Numbered from the stretch's first letter, positions 37,660 to 47,621 are shown. The stretch is DNA of 64,000 nt from Paenibacillus sp. JQZ6Y-1 (GCF_040719145.1 NZ_JBFDUZ010000001.1:3038001-3102000); one strand, 5' to 3'. Numbers and translations are program-made. The notes: generated from the letters alone by a model not told the origin.

Positions 37660-38151
37660 ATGGCTGCGCCGATTACAACGATTCGCAAAAAAGTACTAAC
37701 CGAGCAGGAACAACAACAGCAGACGATTGACCAGCTGCAAAAACAGCTGGCAGAATCGAATGCTGCGCTGGAACGCTCACTCTCCATTCTGCGTGAATTG
37801 GAGAGTAGCGGCATCCTTGGTGCCGCCGAGTCCATGCTCAAAGCCAAAGCCGAGATCGCCGAGATTATCCTCGGACAGGTCTCTCGCAAGGAAATGACCA
37901 ACCTGATCAATAACGGGATGGCGGCGGCAGGTGCATTAACTGCCGTTGATCCGGCACAAACATCCCAGCTGATGGGCAGTGTACAGCAGGGTCTACAAGA
38001 AGCCGCTCGTCCACAAACGGAAAAAATCGGTCTGATGACGATGCTTCGCGCACTAAAAGATCCTGACATTCAGCGTGCGCTTGGATTCGGATTGCGCTTC
38101 ATGAAGGGACTCGGTAAAGGTCTGAAAAAAGACCCTCCTTCCCAGCACTAA
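37660..38151 (+). CDS. DUF1641-family protein (YrhD-like)
   Basis: 163 residues from the ATG at 37660, preceded by AAGGAGG. The N-terminus is coiled-coil and Gln/Leu-rich (EQEQQQQTIDQLQKQLAESN); the C-terminus has the DUF1641 hallmark of a Gly-rich amphipathic end, MTMLRALKDPDIQRALGFGLRFMKGLGKGL. It is always found next to YrhE-type formate dehydrogenases; the suspected role is as a subunit or assembly factor. It is co-transcribed with the formate dehydrogenase gene and ends at the terminator at 38181. Confidence 0.9.
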   Translation: MAAPITTIRKKVLTEQEQQQQTIDQLQKQLAESNAALERSLSILRELESSGILGAAESMLKAKAEIAEIILGQVSRKEMTNLINNGMAAAGALTAVDPAQTSQLMGSVQQGLQEAARPQTEKIGLMTMLRALKDPDIQRALGFGLRFMKGLGKGLKKDPPSQH

Positions 38152-38180
38152 ATGAACATGTAATATACATTATGATTCAA

Positions 38181-38219
38181 CAACGGAGTACGCTTTTTGC
38201 AGCGTACTCCGTTGTTTTA
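38181..38219 (+). terminator. Intrinsic terminator of the fdh operon
   Basis: A perfect 14-bp stem CAACGGAGTACGCT (38181-38194) / AGCGTACTCCGTTG (38201-38214) with a T-run. Confidence 0.88.
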
Positions 38220-38246
38220 TTGTTCATCGTGCGTACAAGTATATGT

Positions 38247-38288
38247 TTACGTCTTACGTCTTACCTCTTACCTCTTACCTCTTACCTC
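38247..38288. repeat. Heptanucleotide tandem repeat (TTACSTC)6
   Basis: Six uninterrupted 7-bp units: two TTACGTC then four TTACCTC. It lies just beyond the fdh terminator, in non-coding DNA. It is related to the array at 49976-50031. Confidence 0.92.
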
Positions 38289-38672
38289 TTAATTTAGTAT
38301 AGATTTCCCTCTGATATTGTTCTATTTGCTATATAGAATATAGACCATTCTGCAAGTTCTATCTCTGCTTGATTCTACGTATACAAATTTATTTTTATAC
38401 GCTATATCTCATTTATGAATATTTCCCTTCAATAATACCTATCTTCGATACCTATTATGGCAGATTTGAAGCCTTGCTATCAGCAATTGACAAGGCTTAC
38501 AGCCCTATGTAAATATAAAGTATCCGACTTGCTGCTTTTTACATACACCTAACAACACACTCTCATGATCGCATACTACATATCCCCATTCTGTCGTGCG
38601 TTATTCCAATCTGTACTTGTTCTACGTAGTTGCAGTCAAGTCTGAACTCAACTCGTTTAAGGAGGAAGAATA

Positions 38673-39404
38673 ATGATTAAAAAAGGCACTATGCTTCTTG
38701 TTACTGCTACATTAACACTGGGTATCGGAACAGGTGCGCTTGCGGCAACAGGCTTGGAGCCCATCCGCGCTTATTTAAACAGCACGCTTTCGTTTAAAGT
38801 CAACGGTAATGCTGCTCAGCTTACCGATGCGAATGGCAAAAAGGTTCTCCCTATCACATACAACGGTACAACGTACCTACCTGTTCGTGCCGTCGGTCAA
38901 CTGATGGACATTCCAGTCAATTATGATGGCGCTAATGCTTCCATTAACATCGGCAGTGGCAGCACATCTGGTGGTAGCACTGGCGGTGGTTCAACGACTA
39001 CCCCTTCATCCAGTAAACAAACATTGAGTGAACTTGGTTCATCGGCAATGGAAAGCTCGGAACTTCGCACCAAAGACCCTGCCCAAACGGTATACAAAGG
39101 CAAAGACTACAAAGAGGTATACATCAACAATAAACCAGAATCGTATCGCGATTTCCAAGTCATGACTGACAACAAATACAGTACGCTCCATCTGGAAATG
39201 GCTCTACTCAGTGGCAATCAAAAAATCAATGTGTACGATGAGAATCGAACCGTACTCAAAACGTTCTCCCTTTCTGCGGATGCAGGGATGACAGGTGTGG
39301 ATATCGATGTCAAAGGTGTAAAAGCTGTCTTTGTAGAAAGTACAGACTATGATCCAGGTTCGGTATTGTTCGTTCCATTGACAACCTCTTATCTGGTCCG
39401 CTGA
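38673..39404 (+). CDS. Secreted stalk-domain (copper amine oxidase N-terminal-like) protein
   Basis: 243 residues. A signal peptide (MIKKGTMLLVTATLTLGIGTGALA) is followed by a stalk domain in which ITYNGTTYLPVRAVGQLMDIPVNYDGANASINI is the common Paenibacillus form; a Gly/Ser/Thr linker (about 92-115) and a C-terminal beta domain (about 120-243; YRDFQVMTDNKYSTLHLEM, VLKTFSLSADAGMTGVDIDV) resembling an NPCBM-like carbohydrate-binding fold. It probably acts at the cell surface. GGAGG precedes the ATG. Confidence 0.82.
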   Translation: MIKKGTMLLVTATLTLGIGTGALAATGLEPIRAYLNSTLSFKVNGNAAQLTDANGKKVLPITYNGTTYLPVRAVGQLMDIPVNYDGANASINIGSGSTSGGSTGGGSTTTPSSSKQTLSELGSSAMESSELRTKDPAQTVYKGKDYKEVYINNKPESYRDFQVMTDNKYSTLHLEMALLSGNQKINVYDENRTVLKTFSLSADAGMTGVDIDVKGVKAVFVESTDYDPGSVLFVPLTTSYLVR

Positions 39405-39441
39405 TCTGCTCCTTCATCGTTATTCAATCCCATACATGCAC

Positions 39442-39479
39442 AAAAAAGCTGACGTTCAGGGGAGGACGTCAGCTTTTTT
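39442..39479. terminator. Bidirectional intrinsic terminator
   Basis: A 14-bp stem AAAAAAGCTGACGT (39442-39455) / ACGTCAGCTTTTTT (39466-39479), between the convergent stalk-domain and LysM genes. Confidence 0.88.
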
Positions 39480-39586
39480 ATATGAACGGCTATGCTACAT
39501 TTGGCAGATGCAGCGTAACCTGGGGTTTTTGGCCGATCTTGAATAGGAATATGGGATGGGACAAAAGATAAAATCTTATTTCGTTC

Positions 39587-40018
39587 TTATTTTTGCGGAA
39601 TAGTCAATTGAGTTCCAGCAGGCAGCAGGTTGTTGGCAGCAACCAGTTCGTCTACAGTGATACCGTATTGAGCAGCGATGTCGGAAAGGCTGGCACCTTG
39701 TGGAACGACAACAGTGATTGAGTTGTTATTGGTTGTAGTAGTTGATTCAGTTGTTGCTGGAGAATTAGCAGGTTGTTGTTCTGTTGTAGTGCTGTCTTCT
39801 TCTGTACCGAACAGACGGTTGAACTCAGCAGTTTGTGCATCCAAGAATGCTTTGTTATCAGCGATGCGTTCTTCTTTGTCTTTGCGTTTGTCGTGGTTTG
39901 TTTGATCGTTTGTTGCAGCGTATGCGTGGCTACCTCCAACTGGAACAGCTACGGCTACAGCACCCAGACTTGCGGCTAAAGCAGTGGACATCAGGATTTT
40001 ACTAAATTTTGTACTCAT
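39587..40018 (-). CDS. Secreted LysM-domain protein
   Basis: 143 residues. A signal peptide (ILMSTALAASLGAVAVAVPVG, cleavage near residue 33), a charged region, a Thr/Gln/Asn linker of low complexity and one C-terminal LysM domain (ITVVVPQGASLSDIAAQYGITVDELVAANN to LTIPQK) for peptidoglycan binding. No catalytic domain is present. AGGAG precedes the ATG. It may be a wall-associated adaptor. Confidence 0.9.
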   Translation of the reverse strand: MSTKFSKILMSTALAASLGAVAVAVPVGGSHAYAATNDQTNHDKRKDKEERIADNKAFLDAQTAEFNRLFGTEEDSTTTEQQPANSPATTESTTTTNNNSITVVVPQGASLSDIAAQYGITVDELVAANNLLPAGTQLTIPQK

Positions 40019-40251
40019 GGTAATGGCTCCTCTTCACTATTTATATTTTGTAATTAGCTTTCGATAGGTTATTTATAACCTCTTCGTAACTTCATGAATC
40101 AAATATACCACTAATTAAAGAAGATTGCAATACTATTTAATTATTTTTTCATTAGATTTTGTAAAACCAATCTCTGATATATAGTTAACCAACCTACATA
40201 TATGTTAAACTTCTTTTTTTATATTTTCAAAAGAAGTAAGTTATTGATCAC

Positions 40252-41361
40252 TTACTGTTGGAGATGCTGAATCGTAATCGCTATTCCTTCTTCATAGGAA
40301 GTACGTGGAATGTCTCCGATATGCTGCTCATATTTACGACCACTAAGCAGCAATGGCTTTTCAGTCAAATACAGCATCTCTACAATTTCCTTCATCACCG
40401 GTACAAATGTACCTAGCAGCTGTAACGACCATTTTCCAAGTGGAATAACAGGCTTACTGCCCTTGTGTGCAGCCTCTCTTGCTAAAGCGATCAACGCCTT
40501 ACCATGAATCGGCCCTGCGGATGGAATATGCCAGTTCTGTCCATATGCTTGTTCGCGACATGCCAGCTCTACGATCATATGAGCAGCATCCGGCAAATAC
40601 ACATATTCGCGCGCGATCGTAGTGTTACCGATGAACATGCCAATTTTGCCGTCTGCAATGGATTGCAATGTAGAAAATATATACGATGCTTGATTAGCAG
40701 ATGGACCATAATAGTCAGGCAATCGTACAATCATCGCTTGCAGCGATTGCCAGCGAGCATCAAAGATCAATTGCTCTAACGCCAGCTTGGTGCGACCTTT
40801 GACAGTAGGCGGATGTTTGGGATAATCCTCGGTAATCGGTTCGTCGCTAGAACGAATGCTGTAGGGATAAATGCCATCTACGACAACAAGCTTGATACCC
40901 AATGTCTCTGCTGCTTGCAATACCGATTGTCCCAAGGGCAACTGGCGATCATTCATTTCGTGATAAGGAACAGATGCGCACTGAAATATAACCTCCACTC
41001 CCTCTGCCGCCTTCTGCACCTCCTCTGTCTGAAAAGCATCCCCTGCATAACAGTACAGCAATGCCGGATCACCTAACTCAGCTGCCATCTGCTGAAGCTT
41101 GGTAGAGGAACGTCCAAAGGCAATCACAGCAATCTCGCGGCGCAGTAATTCTTCGACAATGACTCTGCCTGTTCCACCCGTTGCACCAACTACAAGTGCA
41201 GATGAAATCGGCTGGTACGTGTAACGCTGTGTAGAATCAGCATGGTCATTCGTACGCAGATGCTCCTGTACGTCATACCTATGAGATACTCTAGGTATTC
41301 TAGATAGTCCAGATTGTGTAGATGGTTTGGACGGCTTGGCTGGTTTATTGTACATATTCAT
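40252..41361 (-). CDS. NAD(P)-dependent epimerase/dehydratase-like SDR protein
   Basis: 369 residues. A polar N-terminal extension of about 50 residues precedes the Rossmann motif ALVVGATGGTGRVIVEELL (TGxxGxxG). Further SDR features include IVRLPDYYGP and VYLPDAAHMIVELA; the extended-SDR/NmrA-like pattern suggests an oxidoreductase or epimerase of unknown substrate. AAAGGAG precedes the ATG. Upstream lies a perfect 16-bp palindrome shared with the tetR-type gene at 42144, so it is probably repressed by that regulator. Confidence 0.88.
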   Translation of the reverse strand: MNMYNKPAKPSKPSTQSGLSRIPRVSHRYDVQEHLRTNDHADSTQRYTYQPISSALVVGATGGTGRVIVEELLRREIAVIAFGRSSTKLQQMAAELGDPALLYCYAGDAFQTEEVQKAAEGVEVIFQCASVPYHEMNDRQLPLGQSVLQAAETLGIKLVVVDGIYPYSIRSSDEPITEDYPKHPPTVKGRTKLALEQLIFDARWQSLQAMIVRLPDYYGPSANQASYIFSTLQSIADGKIGMFIGNTTIAREYVYLPDAAHMIVELACREQAYGQNWHIPSAGPIHGKALIALAREAAHKGSKPVIPLGKWSLQLLGTFVPVMKEIVEMLYLTEKPLLLSGRKYEQHIGDIPRTSYEEGIAITIQHLQQ

Positions 41362-41496
41362 CTTAATTGCTCCTTTATAAATAAGTATTTGTTACTCAAC
41401 CGGATATCATGTCGAAGAAAAAAACCATATAAAAGAGAAAAGCCAAGTAGAATAAACAAATCAACATAGAGTAGAAAATGAAAAGTTGTTTTGTTA

Positions 41497-41512
41497 GTAA
41501 TTGATCAATTAC
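41497..41512. promoter_or_regulatory. Palindromic operator upstream of the SDR gene
   Basis: GTAATTGATCAATTAC is a perfect 16-bp palindrome within the flank TTAGTAATTGATCAATTACA. The same core recurs upstream of the neighbouring tetR-type gene (42166-42185). Confidence 0.75.
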
Positions 41513-41543
41513 AAATATACAAAAAAATATATTCCTTCCCCTT

Positions 41544-41600
41544 CGTGTCCTGACAGGATCAATCATCAAACGGTTTGCATGGTCCTATCAGGCACACGAG
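41544..41600 (-). terminator. Probable terminator of the tetR-type gene
   Basis: CGTGTCCTGACAGGA and TCCTATCAGGCACACG are nearly complementary arms; on the minus strand an AT-rich stretch with a T7 run follows about 10 bases later. Moderate support. Confidence 0.45.
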
Positions 41601-41604
41601 AAGG

Positions 41605-42144
41605 TTATTGATGCTCACGCAGCTCACTGTGCATCAATTCTGGAAGATCTAGCGACATGGAAATATTGCACAACATGCCTCTTGCCAGAAACAATAACGT
41701 ACGATCATATGGATGAGCAATACCTGCATCGGTAAATGCCTGTACGACTACTTGATGTACTTCACGAAAATTACGCTGCATCACTTCAAGCACAGCAGGC
41801 TCTTGAATGGTTTGTGCTTGCATTTGCAGTACAATCTCGTTACGATGCTCCTGCATGATGCGAGCATATTCTTCTATTAGTTTCTGCTCTAGCTGCTCTG
41901 GTGCAGTAGCTTGAATAATATGCTGGAATGCTTCCTTGATACGCATCCATGATGTTTCCAATGCACCGATCAATAACGCTTCCTTGGTTGAGAAAAAGCG
42001 GAATACATAGGGCTGCGAAATCTCTGCTCGTTCGGCTACATGTGCGGTTGTAGCACGGTAATACCCAGTTTCGGCAAAGACTTTAATCGCAGCGGCAATA
42101 ATCTCATTGCGTCGATTGACTGAGGTTGCACTTAACTTTTTCAT
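41605..42144 (-). CDS. TetR-family transcriptional regulator
   Basis: 179 residues from the ATG at 42144, which has TAGGAGG upstream; the open frame extends 50 codons further but that part is not TetR-like. HTH: RRNEIIAAAIKVFAETGYYRATTAHVAERAEISQPYVFRFFSTKEALL. The helical C-terminal domain is typical of small-ligand sensors. A palindrome containing ATTGATCAAT lies between its promoter and ribosome site and also upstream of the SDR gene at 41361, giving a clear prediction: it represses itself and that enzyme. Confidence 0.93.
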   Translation of the reverse strand: MKKLSATSVNRRNEIIAAAIKVFAETGYYRATTAHVAERAEISQPYVFRFFSTKEALLIGALETSWMRIKEAFQHIIQATAPEQLEQKLIEEYARIMQEHRNEIVLQMQAQTIQEPAVLEVMQRNFREVHQVVVQAFTDAGIAHPYDRTLLFLARGMLCNISMSLDLPELMHSELREHQ

Positions 42145-42165
42145 GCGAAACCTCCTACTATATTT

Positions 42166-42185
42166 TAGTGATTGATCAATTACTA
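42166..42185. promoter_or_regulatory. Palindromic operator upstream of the tetR-type gene
   Basis: TAGTGATTGATCAATTACTA, a 20-bp dyad with one mismatched pair, matches the 41497-41512 site over its core. It is located 21 bp upstream of the ATG. Confidence 0.75.
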
Positions 42186-42329
42186 AATTTAATATAGAAC
42201 ATTTCCCCGCGTATGGCAAGAGGTATCTTCCTTCCCAGATGCCAGCTAACGCAAAAAATGCTACAATAAGCAGGTATGTATACGATTGATTCATGATAGG
42301 GAACGATACGAAAGTGAGGACTATAGATT

Positions 42330-43520
42330 ATGATTATTAAGCCAAGAACACGCGGTTTTATTTGTACAACGGCTCATCCCGATGGATGTGCACGTCAGGT
42401 GCAGGAACAAATTGAATATGTAAAATCTCAACCCGCTGTAAAAGGTCCACGCAATGTACTCGTTATTGGTGCATCGACCGGTTACGGTTTATCGGCACGC
42501 ATTGTAGCTGCTTTTGGTGCAGGGGCTAACACGATTGGTGTTTACCGCGACGGCGCTTCTGTCAAAGGACGCACGGCATCCGCAGGCTGGTACAATTCCG
42601 CTGCATTTGAACAGGCAGCACAAGAAGCAGGGCTGAAATCGTTCAGCGTAATCGGTGATGCGTTTACGAATGAACTGAAAGCCGATACGATCGAAGCCAT
42701 CCGCGCCGAATTCGGCAAAGTCGATATGGTGATCTACAGTGTAGCTGCACCTCGTCGTACCGATCCGAATACAGGCGAGACATTTACTTCGGTTCTGAAG
42801 CCCATCGGTGAAACGTACACGAACAAAACTGTTAACTTCCACACCGGTGATGTGAGTGAGATCAGCATCGAACCAGCTTCGCAGGAAGAAATCGATGCGA
42901 CCGTTCGCGTAATGGGTGGCGACGATTGGAAATCATGGATCGATCAATTGAGCGCAGCCGATGTACTGACAGATGATGTGGTTACTGTAGCATTCTCGTA
43001 TATCGGTTCCAATATTACACAAGCTATCTACCGTCAGGGCTCCATCGGTCAAGCGAAGGATCATTTGGAAGCAACTGCACGCAGCATGAACGAGAAGCTT
43101 GGTTCCAAAGGCGGTCAAGCGTATGTAGCTGTATGTAAAGCACTGGTCACTCAATCCAGCTCGGCTATTCCAGTTGTACCATTGTACATGTCCGCCCTTT
43201 ATAAAGTAATGAAGGAAAAAGGTGTACATGAAGGCTGTATTGAGCAAATGTACCGTATGTTTGCAGAGCGTCTGTATACCGAAGGCGAAACGCCAGTGGA
43301 TGAAAAAGACCGCCTGCGTTTGGACGATTGGGAAATGCGCGACGATGTGCAAGAGGAAGTCGCGAAAATCTGGGATGCGCTGCGTACCGAAAATGTATAC
43401 GAGTTGACCGATCTGGAAGGCTTCCGCAAAGAATTTTTCCAACTGTTTGGCTTTGAGACAGATGGCGTCGATTATGAAGCCGACACAGAGCCAGATGTAA
43501 AGATTGCCCATACTCGTTAA
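42330..43520 (+). CDS. fabV: Trans-2-enoyl-CoA / enoyl-ACP reductase FabV
   Basis: 396 residues, the standard FabV length. The N-terminus MIIKPRTRGFICTTAHPDGCARQV and NVLVIGASTGYGLSARIVAAFGAGANTIGV are diagnostic; the active-site Y-x8-K occurs as YRQGSIGQAK in the segment YIGSNITQAIYRQGSIGQAKDHLE. It reduces enoyl-ACP/CoA with NADH in fatty-acid synthesis and is resistant to triclosan in other bacteria. Monocistronic, ending at 43595-43637. Confidence 0.96.
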   Translation: MIIKPRTRGFICTTAHPDGCARQVQEQIEYVKSQPAVKGPRNVLVIGASTGYGLSARIVAAFGAGANTIGVYRDGASVKGRTASAGWYNSAAFEQAAQEAGLKSFSVIGDAFTNELKADTIEAIRAEFGKVDMVIYSVAAPRRTDPNTGETFTSVLKPIGETYTNKTVNFHTGDVSEISIEPASQEEIDATVRVMGGDDWKSWIDQLSAADVLTDDVVTVAFSYIGSNITQAIYRQGSIGQAKDHLEATARSMNEKLGSKGGQAYVAVCKALVTQSSSAIPVVPLYMSALYKVMKEKGVHEGCIEQMYRMFAERLYTEGETPVDEKDRLRLDDWEMRDDVQEEVAKIWDALRTENVYELTDLEGFRKEFFQLFGFETDGVDYEADTEPDVKIAHTR

Positions 43521-43594
43521 GCTGACACAGACATATTTATGAAGGATTTACGATGTACTCAGGATGGTTTCACAACGGATTCATCGTATGATCA

Positions 43595-43637
43595 ACGAAA
43601 AGACAGGCACCGTAGTAGCGGCTGCCTGTCTTTTCGT
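43595..43637. terminator. Bidirectional intrinsic terminator
   Basis: ACGAAAAGACAGGC (43595-43608) pairs with GCCTGTCTTTTCGT (43624-43637) with an inner CCG/CGG pair, between fabV (+) and the chemoreceptor (-). Confidence 0.85.
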
Positions 43638-43659
43638 TTATACATATTTTAGAGGAAAC

Positions 43660-45351
43660 TTATTCAGCTACTTTGAAGCGGTGAACGAGCGTTTGCAGCT
43701 CGGTTGCCAGTGTAGTCAACGAAGCTGCCGAATGCAGAATCTCTTCGCTGGATGCGAGTTGTTGCTCGGTTGCGGCAGCGATTTCCTCTGTACTGCCCGA
43801 AATGTCGCGTGTACCAGCATTCACTTCTTGCAGCATGAGCGATGAATCGGTAAAGTCGCGGTTCATCTGGACAGCATTATCAGCGATCTGACGCGTTTGA
43901 CCGGAAATCTGTTCAGCTGCTGTGACAATCTGACGGAATTGTTGAACAGTAGTACCTGTCAGTTCGGTACCAGTATGCACTTCTTCTTTGACCAATTGGA
44001 TATAAGATTGTGCAGATTGTGTTTCTGTCTGGATGCGTACTACTAGCTCCTTGATTTGGCTGGCAGCATCCGCAGATTGCTCTGCTAGCTTGCGCACTTC
44101 ATCTGCAACAACGGCAAAACCGGAGCCGTGTTCACCCGCACGTGCTGCTTCAATGGCAGCATTTAAAGCAAGCAGGTTCGTTTGAGTTGCAATCTGATTG
44201 ATGAGTGTAGTCATCGTATCAATCTGAGCAGCATGGCTTGCCAATGTATCGACACTTTGATCCGTTTGCAGGACCGAATGATTAATTGAGTTCATTTGCT
44301 GCCCAACCTTGCTGATCGATTGCTCTCCCGATTCTGCCTGATCGCGCATCGTGCGTGAGAAGTCCGCCATGGAAGTAGTATTGACAGTGATGGCACTAAG
44401 CTTATCCAGTGAGGTTTGCAGAGCAGCGGTATTCCGTTCTAACTGACGGGTCTGGTGTCCCGCTTTGTCAGCGATTACCTGCATCGACTCCGCCACCTGA
44501 CCAGAGGTGGCTTTGGATTGACCGGCACTAGCGGAAAATTGCTCCGCAGAAGCGGCTACCATCTCTGACGATGCACCGATCTGGCTAACAATATCACGCA
44601 GAGAAGCGACAAAACGATTAAAGCTCTCTGCTAACGTACCAAATTCATCTTTTTGACGAATATCAATACGGCGTGTTAGATCAGCTTCGCCTTCCGCGAT
44701 CGCATTCATCTGCGAATTCAGCAAATGCAGCGGCTTCAAAATAGAGCGCAGCAGCAGAATGCCTAAAATAATACCTACCAGTGAAGCGATGATGATAACC
44801 GCCAGCAAAATAAAGTTACGCTGATGCGCCTGCTGATCGGAAGCTTGTTTGAGTTGCTGCACTTCCGTTTGCAGCAGGCTGACTACGTTATCAACTGCTG
44901 GACCGAGCACCTGCTTGCGCAGTGAGCGTTCTTCGCCGAAGTGTACACTTTCGGCTGCTGTCAGATCAGTAGGACGAAGTGACAGCAATTTAGCATTCAG
45001 ATCCAGAATTTTGGTGAATGTAGAATCAATCGTTTGAATATCTGATGTATACGGAGCCGAGGCAGATGATTGCTGAACAAGCGTCTGCGTGGATTGAATC
45101 TGCTTGATCTTCTTTTGCATGCCTTCTACATAATCGTTATCGCCAGTGAGCAGATAACCGCGCTCATCATTAGACAAACCAGCAAGTACAAATTCAAGCT
45201 GCTTCATATTTTGTTGCAATTCCATTTTGCTCTGTAACAGATTGCTTTGTTGAATGGATTGAGTGATGGTAACAACCGATAAAGCTCCCGTACCAATAAT
45301 TGCGCCGACAAGGATGATAAGAATAGCGATGAGTTTTGTTCTGACCTTCAT
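43660..45351 (-). CDS. Methyl-accepting chemotaxis protein
   Basis: 563 residues. TM1 (about 8-30); an extracellular helical domain (about 31-180) with [16 protein letters not shown], a CHASE3/4HB-type feature; TM2 (about 183-205); HAMP ([26 protein letters not shown]); and an MCP signalling domain with the conserved tip [40 protein letters not shown] precedes the ATG. It is a stand-alone transducer; the ligand is unknown. Confidence 0.95.
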   Translation of the reverse strand: MKVRTKLIAILIILVGAIIGTGALSVVTITQSIQQSNLLQSKMELQQNMKQLEFVLAGLSNDERGYLLTGDNDYVEGMQKKIKQIQSTQTLVQQSSASAPYTSDIQTIDSTFTKILDLNAKLLSLRPTDLTAAESVHFGEERSLRKQVLGPAVDNVVSLLQTEVQQLKQASDQQAHQRNFILLAVIIIASLVGIILGILLLRSILKPLHLLNSQMNAIAEGEADLTRRIDIRQKDEFGTLAESFNRFVASLRDIVSQIGASSEMVAASAEQFSASAGQSKATSGQVAESMQVIADKAGHQTRQLERNTAALQTSLDKLSAITVNTTSMADFSRTMRDQAESGEQSISKVGQQMNSINHSVLQTDQSVDTLASHAAQIDTMTTLINQIATQTNLLALNAAIEAARAGEHGSGFAVVADEVRKLAEQSADAASQIKELVVRIQTETQSAQSYIQLVKEEVHTGTELTGTTVQQFRQIVTAAEQISGQTRQIADNAVQMNRDFTDSSLMLQEVNAGTRDISGSTEEIAAATEQQLASSEEILHSAASLTTLATELQTLVHRFKVAE

Positions 45352-45774
45352 GCAATGATGCCTCCGATGAAAAACTTATGAATGAGTAGCATTCCTATTT
45401 ATCGGACATTTTATAATATAGTTTAGCGACTTTTTTAAATTTTACACAGCGTTAAAGAAACTCCAATACGCTACCTAAATGATGGGAAAAGAGGCGTATA
45501 AAGGGTGTGTTTTAGTGTAAAAATAGCTGCCTTTTGCCTTATGATTTTACACAAAATTTACAATTGATCAGATGATATAGAACGTCTAGTAATGCCAATG
45601 GAAGAAAGGTATCAATGTAAACATCATACGTGTACAGTCGAGCAAAATAGGTTCAAAAAGTTGTAACTTTAGCGTCCCCCATCCTGCGGCATTATACGTT
45701 ATATTTGAATAGTTAAAATTAAAGCCATTTTCATTATATTTTGCAGGTACGCCTGCCAAAAGGAGCCATGAAGA
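45352..45774. other. Intergenic region between chemoreceptor and DUF3817 gene
   Basis: 423 AT-rich bp upstream of two divergent genes. No strong hairpin or operator was recognised. Confidence 0.4.
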
Positions 45775-46098
45775 ATGGGGAATATCCTGAAAACGCTGCG
45801 TCTGGTCGGTCATGTGGAAGCGGTCTCTTATCTGCTGCTTGTGCTGATCGCGATGCCGCTCAAGTATTTTGCCAATATGCCGTTGGCGGTTACATATGTG
45901 GGCATGATCCACGGGGTTCTGTTTGTTGCTTATGTGGCTGCAATTCTGCTGACACTGATTCTGCGCAAACTAACCATCAAGCAAGCGATTCTGGGCCTTA
46001 TTGCTTCCGTGCTACCATTCGGACCGTTCGTATTCGATCAGTATCTGGATCGCCAGCAAGCTGCGGACGTACCACAAACGGAGATTCAAAAAGGATAA
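45775..46098 (+). CDS. DUF3817-family small membrane protein
   Basis: 107 residues with three hydrophobic segments. The N-terminal LRLVGHVEAVSYLLLVLIAMPLKYF and MIHGVLFVAYVAAIL are the DUF3817 hallmark; LGLIASVLPFGPFVFD follows. An AAGGAG site lies 9 bases upstream. The function is unknown; family members are widespread in Bacillota and actinobacteria. It ends at a terminator 10 bp downstream. Confidence 0.9.
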   Translation: MGNILKTLRLVGHVEAVSYLLLVLIAMPLKYFANMPLAVTYVGMIHGVLFVAYVAAILLTLILRKLTIKQAILGLIASVLPFGPFVFDQYLDRQQAADVPQTEIQKG

Positions 46099-46108
46099 TT
46101 CATCGATC

Positions 46109-46147
46109 AAAAGCCCCTGTCCGATTTCATTCGCGGCAGGGGCTTTT
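46109..46147. terminator. Intrinsic terminator
   Basis: AAAAGCCCCTG (46109-46119) pairs with CAGGGGCTTTT (46137-46147), plus inner CCG/CGG. Confidence 0.85.
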
Positions 46148-46298
46148 GATGATGCGCTTGTAATACTATTCTCTGATACTCTTTTCTGCTAGTATTTCTG
46201 GGCAATCCTGTATTCAAGCATTGTCAATTCGGTGGATACGCTATACACTTCAATGGATGTAAATGGTTACAGTGATTCGGAAGGAGATCAATCACACG

Positions 46299-47621
46299 AT
46301 GAAACGAAATTCTGCATTACCAATGGAGGAGCTGCCCGCCTCCTCTGCATTTCAGCAATTGCTACAACCGTTGCGGCAGTCCAAAGCATTTTTGTATTTG
46401 TGGCTGGGGCAATTGATCGCAGTGCTGGGCAGCTCAGTGACGATGATCATTTTGCCGATTGTCATTTATAATCTGACCGGCTCGGCGACGTTAATGGGAT
46501 TGGCAATGACGATCTACATGCTGCCCAATGTGATCATCTTGCCTATATCGGGCTGGATTGTAGACCGCACCGACCGCATTCGACTTGTGATGTTCACCAA
46601 TACGGTACGCTTTCTCTTAATGCTGACGGTGGCGATTCTGATCTTTACCGGTCATCTGTCGATGACTTTGTTGTATGTGGCACTGGCATTGTACGGATTG
46701 ATGGATGGTATCTTCAATCCTGCCTATTCTGCGTTGCGAGCTGAAGTCTTCACACCGGATATTCGCAATGCTGCGAATGCGCTTAGTCAGATGAGTATTC
46801 AGGCAGTCAGACTGCTAGGACCGGCGCTTGGCGGATTAATCATCACGTTCGCCTCAGCGGCAAGCGGATTTGCGCTGGATTCACTGACGTATCTGCTATC
46901 GCTTCTTTGTTTTATTGCACTGAGCAAACACTTCGTATCAGCGCATCGGAAAAAGATGGCGACCGCTGCGAGCACATCATCGTCAGCTCAGGCAACGGCA
47001 AGTGCAGAAAACGGACCATCCCTGTGGGCGGACTTCATGGAAGGATTCCGCATTCTGATGGGACAACAGTGGTTATGGATTACCATTGTGATCTTCTCAC
47101 TGCTGAATATTTGTTATCAGGGTATTATTGTGGTGCTGATTCCATGGCTGTTCAAAGTAAATTATGGCTTCACACCAGTCATTTATGGGCTGGCGATGGC
47201 GGGTGTCGGTGCAGGTGCAGTACTGGGCGCTATCGTATTCGGTTCACGTAGCCGCTGGCAAAGGCGTGGTTGGATTGGTTATGGCGGTGCTCTGCTGAGC
47301 GGCATTGCGCTGTTGCTGCTGACGGTTGTGTCCTCACCGCCGCTGTTGATCGGCGTCATGGTATTGGAAGGATTCGGTATGATGATGTTCGCACTTGTCT
47401 GGGAGACGAGCTTACAGGAGCTGGTACCGACGGAGAGCTTCGGTCGTGTGGTCAGTCTGGATATGCTTGGTTCGTTTGCCTTGTTGCCGGTCGGTTATTT
47501 GCTTGTAGGATGGCTGGCTGACCATATGGGCGGTATCTGGACAATTACATTGTTCGGTAGCACAGGGATTGCTTTGCTCATGATTGGCTTATGTATACCG
47601 GGGATTCGACGTTTTAACTAA
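46299..47621 (+). CDS. MFS transporter (MFS_3 / macrolide-efflux-like)
   Basis: About 440 residues, 12 membrane segments. Early motif FLYLWLGQLIAVLGSSVTMIILPIVIYNLTGSATLMGL and the loop ISGWIVDRTDRIRLVMFTN are typical of the MFS_3/MefA-like group; NPAYSALRAEVF and LIGVMVLEGFGMMMFALVWETSLQELVP follow. It is predicted to be a proton-coupled exporter of a small molecule. The ATG at 46299 follows AAGGAG by about 12 bases; an in-frame ATG at 46263 precedes that site and is less likely. No regulator is adjacent. Confidence 0.9.
   Translation: MKRNSALPMEELPASSAFQQLLQPLRQSKAFLYLWLGQLIAVLGSSVTMIILPIVIYNLTGSATLMGLAMTIYMLPNVIILPISGWIVDRTDRIRLVMFTNTVRFLLMLTVAILIFTGHLSMTLLYVALALYGLMDGIFNPAYSALRAEVFTPDIRNAANALSQMSIQAVRLLGPALGGLIITFASAASGFALDSLTYLLSLLCFIALSKHFVSAHRKKMATAASTSSSAQATASAENGPSLWADFMEGFRILMGQQWLWITIVIFSLLNICYQGIIVVLIPWLFKVNYGFTPVIYGLAMAGVGAGAVLGAIVFGSRSRWQRRGWIGYGGALLSGIALLLLTVVSSPPLLIGVMVLEGFGMMMFALVWETSLQELVPTESFGRVVSLDMLGSFALLPVGYLLVGWLADHMGGIWTITLFGSTGIALLMIGLCIPGIRRFN

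Larger units (their letters stand above)
38152..38672. other. Intergenic region with terminator and heptamer array
   Basis: 521 bp with the fdh terminator (38181-38219) and a seven-base tandem array (38247-38288); the remaining 380 bp are AT-rich and hold no supported gene. Confidence 0.6.

Noticed and set aside
38247..38288. CRISPR array
   Set aside because: Units are 7 bp with no spacers; a simple tandem repeat.
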